Assembly (NCBI RefSeq): GCF_938002845.1
Contig: NZ_CALKZP010000047.1
Span: forward strand, 1-64,000
Source of the DNA: an uncultured Campylobacter sp.
Lineage (GTDB): Bacteria > Campylobacterota > Campylobacteria > Campylobacterales > Campylobacteraceae
Direction of reading: 5' to 3'
DNA: 64,000 nt
Positions 8,479 to 17,123 of this stretch are shown piece by piece. A program made the position numbers and the translations under genes. The notes beneath the pieces were generated by a model. It worked only from the letters and a program-made list of their open reading frames with translations. It had not been told where the DNA came from and ran no database searches. Position 1 is the first letter of the stretch; each line of letters opens with the position of its first letter.

Positions 8479-9395
8479 TTAGCATCCTTTGCGCCGTTTT
8501 TGCCGAGGAATTCTTTAAGCACGCTAAGAGAGCCGATAAGCTCGCTCGTTTCGTAAGGGATCAAAATTTTATCCTTGCTCGGGTTTTTGGACAGCTCGCT
8601 GAAGGCGTTTACGCGACCCTGCGCGAGCAGGTATTCCGCCGCAAAACTAGAAGCGCTCATCGCTAAATTTATGCTATCCATCGCGTCTTTTTGACCTTGC
8701 GCGAGCGCGATCTGCTCGTATTTTTTCGCATCCGCCATACGCTCGATCGCCTCGGCTTCGAGCACCTTCTCCTGCTTTAGCGCTTCGGCGTTTCGGATGA
8801 GAGCCGCTTTTTCGGCCTCAGCTTTAAGCTCGATCGCGCGCTTTTTGCGCTCAGCTTTCATCTGCATATTCATCGCCTCTTCGATGCCGTGCGGTACCGA
8901 AATTTCGGAAATCTCCACGCGCATGATCTTTACGCCCCAGTTATCCGCGGCGTCGCCCAGAGCGATTTGTAGCTTGGAATTTAGCTGATCGCGCGAGCTA
9001 AGTGTGCTGTCTAAGCTCATCTCGCCGATCGCGCTACGTAGCGTCGTCATCGCTAAATTTGAAATCGCGCGGCGATAATCCTCGACGTTGTAAAGCGCCA
9101 TCTTGCCGTCGATGACTTTTAAAAACACGATACCGTCGACGCTTATGTTGACGTTATCTTTGGTGATGACTTGCTGCTTGCTGATGTCCACCAGCTGCTC
9201 GCGCACGCTCATCTTCGCGCGTACCGCGTCAAAAAACGGCACGATGATGTGAAAGCCGCCGTCGAGCACCTTGTGAAAGCGACCCAGCCGCTCGATGATT
9301 AAAATTTCCGATTGAGAGACGATCTTGACCCCCATCTTTAGAATTGCCGCGATGAGGACGCAAAATACTATTACCGTAGTTACGAACCCTTCCAT
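8475..9395 (-). CDS. SPFH/band 7 (stomatin, QmcA-like) protein
   Basis: This membrane-anchored SPFH protein has an N-terminal helix (TTVIVFCVLIAAILKMGV), the band 7 domain (SEILIIERLGRFHKVLDGG through VEISEISVPHGIEEAM) and a charged coiled coil of Glu/Ala/Lys. It belongs to the paraslipin/QmcA group, which forms inner-membrane microdomain cages with NfeD partners. The reading frame is open from 9422, but ATG at 9395 has AGGAGTG directly upstream and starts the hydrophobic anchor, so it is chosen (306 residues). It is the first gene of the operon SPFH-nfeD-mntA-hepT-mqnC, under an extended -10 promoter at 9422-9430. Confidence 0.92.
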   Translation of the reverse strand: MEGFVTTVIVFCVLIAAILKMGVKIVSQSEILIIERLGRFHKVLDGGFHIIVPFFDAVRAKMSVREQLVDISKQQVITKDNVNISVDGIVFLKVIDGKMALYNVEDYRRAISNLAMTTLRSAIGEMSLDSTLSSRDQLNSKLQIALGDAADNWGVKIMRVEISEISVPHGIEEAMNMQMKAERKKRAIELKAEAEKAALIRNAEALKQEKVLEAEAIERMADAKKYEQIALAQGQKDAMDSINLAMSASSFAAEYLLAQGRVNAFSELSKNPSKDKILIPYETSELIGSLSVLKEFLGKNGAKDAK

Positions 9396-9421
9396 TTTCA
9401 CTCCTGAATTAAAATTTCGCA

Positions 9422-9430
9422 ATTATAGCA
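9422..9430 (-). promoter_or_regulatory. Extended -10 promoter of the SPFH-nfeD-mntA-hepT-mqnC operon
   Basis: Read leftward this is TGCTATAAT, a perfect TGn-extended -10 hexamer as used by Campylobacter sigma-70. It lies about 27 bases upstream of the chosen ATG at 9395. No clear -35 element is seen, as is usual in this genus. Confidence 0.75.
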
Positions 9431-9513
9431 TTTTTAGCTTATTTTGGCTTTTAAGGCGCGCCGTGATACAATTTCGCTAGATTTTTTATATTAAATTTAC
9501 GGGATAAAATTTT

Positions 9514-10704
9514 ATGATCAGATACATCGTGCTGCTTCGCCATTCGCGCAACTACCGACTACTCTTTTCGGCGGGTTTTATATGTATGTTTGGCTTGTGG
9601 TTTTCGGTCGTCGGGGTCGCTACGCTGCTGATTGAACTTGGCGCGCCGGTATGGGCGATTACGGCGGTGGGCGTCGTTTCGTTCGTGCCGAATGTTTTTT
9701 TAGCGCCCATTAACGGTATCATCGTGGATAAATTTCAACCAAAGCCGCTGATGACGGCGATGTTTATAACCGAGATGATCAGTATTTTCATGCTGATTTT
9801 TATCGATAGTTTGGATTATTTGTGGCTGCTGCTTTTGATCGTGGTCGTGCGCAGCGTCGCAGGCACGCTGTTTTTTCAGACCGAATCCTCCACGCTGCCG
9901 AAATTTTTAAGCCGCCCCTATTTAAAGCTTGCTAACGAGATGACGGGCATTATTTGGACGATCACATATACTTTCGGCATGGCGAGTGCAGGCGTTTTTA
10001 TCCACTATTTCGGCGTGCGAGCGGCGTTTATTTTGGATTTTTGCTTATACGTTTTTTCGTTTTTCATCCTGCTGCGGCTAAATTTTAAAGACCTTGCAAG
10101 AAACGCGCGAGAGCCCGTGTTTAAGATGCTAAAGGAGGGCTTTTCTTACCTGCGCTCGCACCCTTTGGTGGTGCATCTCATCGTCCTTCACGCCTTCGTC
10201 GCCGTCACCACCTACGACAATCTCATCGCGCTTCTTGCGAAGTACAAATACAAAGAAATTTTAAGCGCATCGCTAGTCATCGGGCTTATGAATATGTCGC
10301 GCTCGGCGGCTGCGTTTTTCGGACAGATATGGCTAAGCAAGATCGTGAATAAACATACGTTTTTTTGGCTATTGCTGGGGCAGTTTGCGGGCATCGGGCT
10401 GTGGGCGGTGCTAGAGTTTAACTACTGGCTTTCGTTTGCGGGCATGATCGCGGCGGGATTTTTCATCACGACGGTGTGGTCGTATTCTTTTACGCAGCTG
10501 CAAAGCCACGTCGATAGGGAGTTTTTTGGGCGCGTCATCGCTTACAACGATATGGCGTATTTCATCGTCGCGACGCTCGTGTCGGCTGCGATCGGATTTT
10601 TTTTCGAGCTTGGATTTTCGCTTTCGCAAATCACCTTCGACATGGGCTTTATGTTCGCAATCGCGGCGTTTTATTATAAATTTTTGATCTACGAAAAAAT
10701 TTAA
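9514..10704 (+). CDS. MFS transporter, EntS/MFS_3-like
   Basis: This is a 396-residue inner-membrane transporter with about 12 predicted helices. The cytoplasmic loop signature of the superfamily is visible as NGIIVDKFQPKPLM between helices 2 and 3. The opening (LLRHSRNYRLLFSAGFICMFG) and overall pattern fit the MFS_3/EntS-like exporters; the substrate cannot be told. The ATG at 9514 has only a weak ribosome site (CGGGAT). It diverges from the SPFH operon and converges with a second MFS gene only 11 bases away. Confidence 0.82.
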   Translation: MIRYIVLLRHSRNYRLLFSAGFICMFGLWFSVVGVATLLIELGAPVWAITAVGVVSFVPNVFLAPINGIIVDKFQPKPLMTAMFITEMISIFMLIFIDSLDYLWLLLLIVVVRSVAGTLFFQTESSTLPKFLSRPYLKLANEMTGIIWTITYTFGMASAGVFIHYFGVRAAFILDFCLYVFSFFILLRLNFKDLARNAREPVFKMLKEGFSYLRSHPLVVHLIVLHAFVAVTTYDNLIALLAKYKYKEILSASLVIGLMNMSRSAAAFFGQIWLSKIVNKHTFFWLLLGQFAGIGLWAVLEFNYWLSFAGMIAAGFFITTVWSYSFTQLQSHVDREFFGRVIAYNDMAYFIVATLVSAAIGFFFELGFSLSQITFDMGFMFAIAAFYYKFLIYEKI

Positions 10705-10715
10705 AATCAGGCCCG

Positions 10716-11867
10716 TTATCTTTTCGGCGCAATCTCGGGGCGGAAGATAGCAAATATAAATAAAAAGCTCATCGCCGCGAAAAATACCCAGATAAAGCCG
10801 TTTGCGCCTAAGAATTTCATCATCGCGCCGATGATCAAAGGCGAGCAGAGCGACGCGCTCGAATAGATAAAAAGCATCGCCGCCGAAATTTGCACGCGAG
10901 ATGCACCCTCGCCGGTGATGGAGTCGTTTGCGCGCGCGATGGCGAGCGAATACAAAGGAAAGGCGCCAAATCCCAACATCAACGCAAGTGCGCACGTTAG
11001 GATGAAGCTTTTAGCAAAAAATAGCGCTGCGCAGGAAGTAAGGCCCACGACGCAAACTATCATTATGGCGCGTTTGCGACCAAACTTATCTGAAATAGTG
11101 CCACAGACGAGCTGCGCTAAGAAGCCTCCTGCCATCGCCGATCCCATAAATGCGCCCACCGAGCCCACTCCAAGCCCTGCGCTTAGCACGAAAACGCTCG
11201 CCATCGAAAAAAAGCCGTTAATCAAAATGCCCGCGCAAACCACCGTCGCAAATGCAAGCGGCGGCACGATCGAAATTTGCGGCATCGAGATGCGCATGCG
11301 AGCGGGAACTCTGGGAGGGTTGAAGCGGATTAAATTTACCGGCAGTAGTGCTAGGATGATGAAAAATGCGCTTAGCACGAAGACCTTCATCGTTCCGAAA
11401 TTTAGCGCCAAAATTATAACTCCTATCGCAAACGCGCCGTAAAAAACCGCTTCGTAGATCGCCAGCACGCGGGAGCGGATGGAGTTTGTGATCTTTGAGT
11501 TGATCCAGCTTTCGATTATCATCAAAAGCGCGTAGTAGCAAAAGCCTAAAATAAAGCGCAAAATCGCCCAATACACGAGGTTTGAACCTAGATCGTGCAG
11601 CATTGCAGCAATTCCGAAAAGCGCCGTAAAGACAGCGTATGCCCGCACGTACGAGAGCGCGCCGATTATCGAAGGCACGAAAAAGCCGCTAAAGATCGCA
11701 CCTAAAAAGAAAAACGCCGAAATCGCTCCGATCTCAAGCTCGCTGTGGCCGGATTCTTTTAGCATGATGCCCGCGCTTGCGATGACTAGCGCGTCGCCGA
11801 TAAACATAAAGAAAATCCCCAGAAATAGGGGGCTTAGCGAGCGTGCTGCGCGCATAGATTCAAACAA
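10716..11867 (-). CDS. MFS transporter, YcaD-like
   Basis: This 383-residue, 12-helix transporter has the helix 2-3 signature partly replaced (SGFFVPSIIGALSYVRAYA) and the helix 8-9 equivalent GTISDKFGRKRAIM intact. It resembles YcaD-type (UMF2) transporters, whose substrate is unknown. The start is TTG at 11867 with AAGGGAAA upstream; ATG at 11855 is an alternative four codons in. It is unrelated in sequence to its convergent MFS neighbour and is probably a single-gene unit. Confidence 0.8.
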   Translation of the reverse strand: MFESMRAARSLSPLFLGIFFMFIGDALVIASAGIMLKESGHSELEIGAISAFFFLGAIFSGFFVPSIIGALSYVRAYAVFTALFGIAAMLHDLGSNLVYWAILRFILGFCYYALLMIIESWINSKITNSIRSRVLAIYEAVFYGAFAIGVIILALNFGTMKVFVLSAFFIILALLPVNLIRFNPPRVPARMRISMPQISIVPPLAFATVVCAGILINGFFSMASVFVLSAGLGVGSVGAFMGSAMAGGFLAQLVCGTISDKFGRKRAIMIVCVVGLTSCAALFFAKSFILTCALALMLGFGAFPLYSLAIARANDSITGEGASRVQISAAMLFIYSSASLCSPLIIGAMMKFLGANGFIWVFFAAMSFLFIFAIFRPEIAPKR

Positions 11868-11968
11868 TGACTTTCCCTTGGAATTAAATTTGGCGTTATT
11901 GTAGCCTTTTATTGATTAAAGCTCGGTTTTTATAGCAAAATATTTGAAAAAATTTTGAAGGAGCGGGT

Positions 11969-12562
11969 ATGAGATTAAAAATTTTAACCGCATTTTTACT
12001 GGCGGCGATATTTGGCGGATGCGCGGCGTTTCGAGGCAAGGTATATATATTGGAGGATCCCAAGGTAAAGGAAGCATATAGCGCGATAGAGTTACCGTAT
12101 AGCATTAAGATAGATGGAGAAACTTTTACCAGAAAGTATAAAAATCTTGCGGCGGCATATTATTTTTTAAACGGTGAGGAAGGATTTGGCTGGAGTAAGC
12201 TCGTATCTATATCATATTTCAACGACGTAAAAAATATCGATGAGTATGCGTATGGGATATATCAAGCGATCGAAGAGGCCAATGCGGGAAAAAAACAAGA
12301 GGATCGACGTTCCTTCGGCATTTTAAAGACCAACCATACGCAAGCTATAATAGTACTCCTCAATCCGCCCGCCCCCGGAGATCCTAATTTCAATAAATAT
12401 GAAGTCGATCTAATGGTTGCAGATATGCAAAGCTGCGGACTTGTACTTGTGCAATACGCGAAAAATTTCGATTCGGATAGGGATTTTAAAAAGATGCGAA
12501 AATTTATAAAGGAAAATAAAGCTAAAATTTTACCGCAGATGCCTAAGATCAAGTGCAGGTAG
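11969..12562 (+). CDS. Hypothetical lipoprotein
   Basis: This 197-residue protein starts at ATG 11969, with GAAGGAGCG upstream. It has a lipoprotein signal peptide (MRLKILTAFLLAAIFGGC, lipidation at Cys18), so it should be anchored in an envelope membrane facing the periplasm. The mature part is hydrophilic, with blocks such as GEEGFGWSKLVSISYF and IVLLNPPAPGDPNFNKYEVD. I recognise no family. Its codon use is more AT-rich than its neighbours. It is flanked by a divergent MFS gene and a gene-free spacer, so no operon partner suggests a role. Confidence 0.75.
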   Translation: MRLKILTAFLLAAIFGGCAAFRGKVYILEDPKVKEAYSAIELPYSIKIDGETFTRKYKNLAAAYYFLNGEEGFGWSKLVSISYFNDVKNIDEYAYGIYQAIEEANAGKKQEDRRSFGILKTNHTQAIIVLLNPPAPGDPNFNKYEVDLMVADMQSCGLVLVQYAKNFDSDRDFKKMRKFIKENKAKILPQMPKIKCR

Positions 12563-12904
12563 CGCCGAAAAGCCCAGTGTGCGATAAAATTTTACCGCAG
12601 CGGTTTTAAAACGGCGCGAGCGTTTAAATTTAGAGGCGGCTCGTAACGAAGCGCTGAAATTTTAAGATAAAATTTTAATCCAAACGTTAAAGCTCTAGTA
12701 GTCGTGCCTCGTCGCATCAAAGAGATGAGCTTTATTAAAAAGCACTGCAGCCGAAGCGGCGATCCGCGCGGCTAAATTTCAAGGCAAAATTTCAATCTTT
12801 GCGGATAAATTTATGCGACTTGCTTCAAAGATAAAATTTTAAAATTTCATAGAGCAAAACCGGGGCGTAAAACCGGGGCGTAAAAGGGGCAAAATTTTAA
12901 AGCT
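12563..12904. other. Gene-free spacer with RAATTY words and a small tandem duplication
   Basis: About 340 bp downstream of both flanking genes. It holds many AAATTT/AAATTC words. Near 12856-12890 a 15-base phrase (AAAACCGGGGCGTAA) is tandemly repeated. No gene is seen. Confidence 0.6.
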
Positions 12905-14626
12905 CTAGCCGTTTTGCATGATCCCCTTTAGGCTGCGATACTCCTCGCACTCGCCAGTTAGCTTCGCGTCGGTGCCGATAGCGAGGATGCGGCCGTTTTT
13001 CATCACGGCGATATTATCGGCGCGCTCGATCGTGGAGAGGCGGTGAGCGATTACAAAGACGATTTTGCTTTGTTTGATCTTTTCGATGACGTTTGAGATC
13101 TCCTTTTCGCTTGCGTTATCCAGCGCCGAAGTCGCCTCGTCGAATATTAAAATTTGCGGGTCTTTATACAGCGCGCGCGCGATGGCGATACGCTGGCGCT
13201 GCCCGCCGCTAAGATTTGCGCCGAACTCGCTAAGCACGGTGTAAATTCCATCCTTCATCGAGCTTACGAACTCATAGGCGTTGGCTAGCTTGAGCGCTTC
13301 TATGACGCGCTGCTCGTTAAATTCCGCGCCGTAGCTTACGTTTTGCGCGATCGTGTCGTTGAAAATATAGACGCGCTGGCTTACGAGGCCGATGTTTTCG
13401 CGCAGGCTAGGGATGCTAAACTCGCCGATCTCGTCGTTGCCGTTGAATAAAATTTTACCGCTGCTTGCGTCGTAAAAGCGCATCAGAAGGTTCACGACCG
13501 AGCTTTTGCCGCCGCCGCTGTTTCCGACGAGCGCTAAAATTTCGCCCTTTTTGACGCTGAAGCTTATATCTTTCAGCGCCGCCTTGTCGCCGTAGTTTAG
13601 CGACACGTCGCAAAAGCTCACCGAGCCGATCTCGCCCATCTGCTTTCCGCCTCCGACGATCGTAGGCTCCAAATCTATGAGCTCAAACGTCCGCTCGCTC
13701 GCTGCGATGGCGTCTTGCATGTTGTTGTAGAGCGATGAGACCTTTTTTATCGGGGTGTAGACCATAAAAAGCGCCGTAAGGAAGCTGAAAAAGCTGCCGA
13801 TACTCATCTGGCCCGCGATGACCTCCTGTCCTCCGACGATGATCACCACGGCGATGCCCACTGCGCCTAGCATCTCCATGATCGGGCTTACCAGACACGT
13901 CGTTATGACCGCCTTTAAATTTAGACCGAAAAATTTCCTGTTTTCGGCGTTAAATTTCTCCACTTCAAAGCTCTCGGCGTTGCTTGCTTTAACGATTTCG
14001 ATGTTGGAGTAAATTTGACTAAGCGCCGAGGAGATATCGGATGTTTTCTCTTGAGACTCGCGCGAAATTTTTTTCATCCGCTTTGCAAGGCGTGAGAGCG
14101 GATATATCGCGCACGGAAAGACCACGAGCGCGAAAAACGAAAGCTTTGGGCTCTGATAGATCACGACGCCTAAAAGCCCCAAAATCGTAATGATTTGCGT
14201 GAAAAAATCGGGGATCATATTCGAAACCACGACGCGGATACGCTCGATGTCGTTGATCGTGCGGCTGATGAGCTCGCCCGTGCGGAAGCGGTTGAAAAAA
14301 TCCACGTCCAGCCGCACGAGGCTTGCGACGAGCCTATCACGGAAGCGGCGCACCGTGTCTTGACCGATGAAGGCGGTGAAGTAGTTTTGCATAAATGCGC
14401 CGCCGCTTTTCATCGCGAAAACCACGATGATCGCGATCGGAAGCGTGTAGAGATACGGCTCGTTTTTTTCGACGAAAATTTTATTTAAAACGGGCTCGAC
14501 CAGCTTCGCGCTCGCAGCAGTCGCCACGCTCGTCATCACCATACCCAAAATCGCCAATGCAAACTGCGGCTTGTAATCCCTAAAATAGGGCTTAAAGCGC
14601 GATAGTAAAGTTTTAAAGCCGTTCAA
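12905..14626 (-). CDS. msbA: Lipid A export ABC transporter/permease MsbA
   Basis: MsbA flips core-lipid A across the inner membrane. This protein has six membrane helices in the first ~310 residues (type I exporter fold). An ATPase domain follows, with Walker A GNSGGGKSS, signature LSGGQRQRIAIARALY, Walker B LIFDEATSALD and the switch region AHRLSTIERAD. TTG occurs at 14632 and 14626. The second has AAGGA six bases upstream, so it is preferred (573 residues). It is transcribed leftward from an isolated position, with long spacers on both sides. Confidence 0.9.
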   Translation of the reverse strand: MNGFKTLLSRFKPYFRDYKPQFALAILGMVMTSVATAASAKLVEPVLNKIFVEKNEPYLYTLPIAIIVVFAMKSGGAFMQNYFTAFIGQDTVRRFRDRLVASLVRLDVDFFNRFRTGELISRTINDIERIRVVVSNMIPDFFTQIITILGLLGVVIYQSPKLSFFALVVFPCAIYPLSRLAKRMKKISRESQEKTSDISSALSQIYSNIEIVKASNAESFEVEKFNAENRKFFGLNLKAVITTCLVSPIMEMLGAVGIAVVIIVGGQEVIAGQMSIGSFFSFLTALFMVYTPIKKVSSLYNNMQDAIAASERTFELIDLEPTIVGGGKQMGEIGSVSFCDVSLNYGDKAALKDISFSVKKGEILALVGNSGGGKSSVVNLLMRFYDASSGKILFNGNDEIGEFSIPSLRENIGLVSQRVYIFNDTIAQNVSYGAEFNEQRVIEALKLANAYEFVSSMKDGIYTVLSEFGANLSGGQRQRIAIARALYKDPQILIFDEATSALDNASEKEISNVIEKIKQSKIVFVIAHRLSTIERADNIAVMKNGRILAIGTDAKLTGECEEYRSLKGIMQNG

Positions 14627-14644
14627 ATGCAATCCTTTTTTATA

Positions 14645-14759
14645 AAATTTTTAAAATTTAAAATCCTAAAATTTATGAAATTTCAAAATTCTTGAAATTT
14701 TAAAATTTAAAATCTCAAAAATTCTGAAATTTTAAAATTCCTTAAAATTTCAGAATTTC
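14645..14759. repeat. Dense RAATTY cluster, 12 copies in ~115 bp
   Basis: Twelve RAATTY palindromes (AAATTT, AAATTC, GAATTT) lie in 115 bp, with spacers of only 2 to 8 bases. Random sequence would give about one per kilobase. This is the densest intergenic example in the window. Confidence 0.9.
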
Positions 14760-14820
14760 GGCTGCGAGGTGGCGCGAAATTTACGAGGTAGCGCAAGACC
14801 TATTTGCACTTCGCAAGCTC

Positions 14821-14879
14821 GCTAAATCTGCTGCTTGCATGCGGCGATCGTGCGAACGACGCCGAGATTTAGCTTTTTT
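14821..14879 (+). terminator. Orphan rightward hairpin with T6 tract
   Basis: GCTAAATCT (14821-14829) pairs with AGATTTAGC (14865-14873), with an inner CGGCG/CGCCG pair, and is followed by TTTTTT at 14874-14879. This looks like an intrinsic terminator for rightward transcription, yet both neighbouring genes run leftward. It could end an unannotated rightward RNA. Confidence 0.5.
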
Positions 14880-15247
14880 GTTTGCCGCTTTTAAAGCGTT
14901 AAGCGCTTAAAGCGAGCGAGTTTTTATTTATCGCGATCTTTCGCTTTCGAAAGCCATTTTTAAAACATTGAGCTCTTTAAGGTGCCCATAAAGCGCTCAC
15001 AAATGCCGTATCATAATATAACATCGCGTTTATCGCGACTTCGCATCGTCGCGCTGCATTGCTCTTTTGCACCACCGCACTAACTATAAAATCGCGACCT
15101 GCCTTGCGCATTCGCCACTATATCAGCAACATTACCGAATGAAATCGTGACTTTCGTTGCTGTGTGCACCCACGAATATCGCCGAATAAAAATCGCGCCA
15201 AAATTTGCACGTTACCACAGCATGTTCCACTGCACCTAGTCGCGTTA

Positions 15248-15500
15248 AAATTTACGCACAGGCTGCCGCAGCGCTGCTTTCACTGCGCTGCATCGCAACT
15301 TTGCATCGCCAATTGCCATAAAATCGCACTGAAATTTACGCACAGACGATCCGTAGTGCTACCGCTGTACCGCGCTATATCGCGCCGCCGTATCGTCCAT
15401 TGCCGATAAAACGCGGTAAATACGCGCAGACGAGCCGTAGCGTTACTCCATTTTGCCACGGCTATATCGCGCCGCCGTATCAGCTGCGCCGACGAATGAA
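15248..15500. repeat. Degenerate ~85-bp tandem repeat, three units
   Basis: Units begin at about 15248, 15332 and 15418, each with AAATTTACGCACAG or a close variant, giving periods of 84 and 86 bases. Units 2 and 3 share CTATATCGCGCCGCCGTATC. The copies are diverged, so the array is old. Confidence 0.65.
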
Positions 15501-15662
15501 AATAGCGATCCGCCTCGCGCTTCTGTCGCCGCTCGCTCCTGCACTGTATCGCTAAATAAAATCACGCCGCGGTATAGCAATGCTTTAGATAAAAATCACG
15601 CTAAAATTTTCGCGCGGATTAGCGTCCTGATTTACGTTTTGTATCGTAAAATCATAAAATTT

Positions 15663-15692
15663 AACGTAAAATTTTGCGTTAAATTTTACGTT
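15663..15692 (-). terminator. RAATTY inverted pair at the cysS stop
   Basis: AACGTAAAATTT and AAATTTTACGTT form an AT-rich 12-bp stem with a six-base loop, directly after the cysS TAA at 15693. Both arms contain an AAATTT core. It probably terminates cysS transcription. Confidence 0.6.
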
Positions 15693-17123
15693 TTACTCTG
15701 CTGCGACCTCCCAAACGGTGCCGCCAGGCGTATCCATAACTTCGATTTTCATATCCGTAAGACGCGCTCTGATAGCATCTGCGCTCGCAAAATTCTTTTC
15801 CGCCTTCGCCTGCGCGCGCTGTTCTATCAGCTCCTCGATCTGCGCTCTTTGCTGCTCGCTCACGCCGAAGCGAAAGTATTCGGTCTCATCCTCGTATAAA
15901 ATTCCGAGCGTCTGCTTCGCAAACTCCAAATTTGCAGCGATTCGAGCCTTTAGCGCCTTGTCTTTTGGCGCGCGATCTAGCGCTTCATTCGCGCTTGCTA
16001 CGAAGTTACCTAGCACCGCGAGCGCGCCTGAGGTGTTGAGATCGTCGCTTAAAAACTCCATCATCTCCGATCTAAATTTAGCCTCCGCAGCAGGTAGCTC
16101 GGACGTGGAATTTTGCCCTGCAGCGGGAGCTAAAACGTCACGCACGCGCTTTTTAAGGCGGTAAATTTTATCTAGCCTCTTTTTGCTCGCAAGCAGATCG
16201 GTCACCGAATAATTAAAATTTGCCCTGTAATGCGAGCTTAAGAGATAAAATCTCAGCGCCTCGCCCGGTGCGATTTTTAGGGCGTCTTTTACGAAAAACG
16301 AGTTGCCCAGGCTCTTGCTCATCTTTTCGTTATTTACTTGCACGAAGCCATTGTGAAGCCAGTATTTGCTTAGCGCTCTATGGCGGGCGCAGCGGCACTG
16401 CGCGGCTTCGTTTTCGTGATGCGGGAAGAGCAGATCGGCGCCGCCTGCGTGAATGTCTATGCAAAATTTCGGATCGCCGCTATCAAGGTGCGCCAAAATC
16501 ATCGCGACGCACTCGCTGTGCCAGCCTGGGCGCCCTTTGCCAAACGGGCTATCAAACCAATTCTCGTCAAATTTCCACAGCACGAAGTCCTTCTCGTCGT
16601 GCTTGGCATCGTTTGAGGCGACGCGGGCGATGTTTTTGCCGGCACCCTCTTTTTTGCCGCTAAGGCTTAGATAATCTCCGTCCTTGCGCGTGTCGAAGTA
16701 GATGCCGTCACCGGCGATCTCGTAGGCAAAGCCTTTTTGAAGAAGCGAGGATATGAGCTCGCAGATCGCGGCGATATTTTCGGTCGCCTTGGGCGAAATG
16801 CTCGCGTCCGCGACGTTTAGCGCGCTCATATCCTGCAAATATCTGCGGGTGTAAAGCTCCGTGATCTCCCCCAGACTCTTGCCGGTTTCCGCCATCTTTT
16901 TTAAAATTTTATCGTCGATGTCGGTGAAATTTCGCGCAAATTTTACCTCATAGCCCTCCGCTTGCAATACGCGGCGCAGCAGATCGAAGCTCACGGCGCT
17001 TTTTGCGTGCCCTAAATGCGCGTCGTCATAAACGGTCGGGCCGCAGGCGTAAATGCGCGCTAGCCCCTCGCTAATGGGCTTAAAAGGGAGCTTCTTTTTA
17101 CTCAAACTATCATAAATTACCAT
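15693..17123 (-). CDS. cysS: Cysteine--tRNA ligase
   Basis: CysRS charges tRNA-Cys in the cytosol. The zinc/active-site opening is [18 protein letters not shown], with the HIGH motif as HLGH (36-39). [10 protein letters not shown] near residue 268 is the KMSKS loop. [10 protein letters not shown] and [15 protein letters not shown] hold the other zinc ligands. The length is 476 residues, normal. ATG at 17123 overlaps the end of murJ by 14 bases, so the two are coupled. A RAATTY inverted pair follows the stop. Confidence 0.96.
   Translation of the reverse strand: MVIYDSLSKKKLPFKPISEGLARIYACGPTVYDDAHLGHAKSAVSFDLLRRVLQAEGYEVKFARNFTDIDDKILKKMAETGKSLGEITELYTRRYLQDMSALNVADASISPKATENIAAICELISSLLQKGFAYEIAGDGIYFDTRKDGDYLSLSGKKEGAGKNIARVASNDAKHDEKDFVLWKFDENWFDSPFGKGRPGWHSECVAMILAHLDSGDPKFCIDIHAGGADLLFPHHENEAAQCRCARHRALSKYWLHNGFVQVNNEKMSKSLGNSFFVKDALKIAPGEALRFYLLSSHYRANFNYSVTDLLASKKRLDKIYRLKKRVRDVLAPAAGQNSTSELPAAEAKFRSEMMEFLSDDLNTSGALAVLGNFVASANEALDRAPKDKALKARIAANLEFAKQTLGILYEDETEYFRFGVSEQQRAQIEELIEQRAQAKAEKNFASADAIRARLTDMKIEVMDTPGGTVWEVAAE

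Larger units (their letters stand above)
14633..15662. other. Kilobase gene-free spacer: RAATTY cluster, orphan hairpin, degenerate tandem repeat
   Basis: About 1 kb separates msbA from cysS. Three kinds of structure occur: a dense RAATTY cluster (14645-14759), a rightward hairpin with T tract (14821-14879) and an ~85-bp degenerate repeat (15248-15500). Rightward open frames at 15164-15409 and 15453-15899 run across the repeats or antisense to cysS, lack ribosome sites and are not called. Confidence 0.7.

Noticed and set aside
14645..15500. CRISPR array
   Set aside because: The repeats are degenerate, spacing is irregular or far from 60-70 bp units, and no cas gene is in the window.
15164..15899. 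Two rightward frames upstream of and across the cysS end
   Set aside because: The first is a translation of the degenerate 85-bp repeat; the second overlaps cysS antisense.
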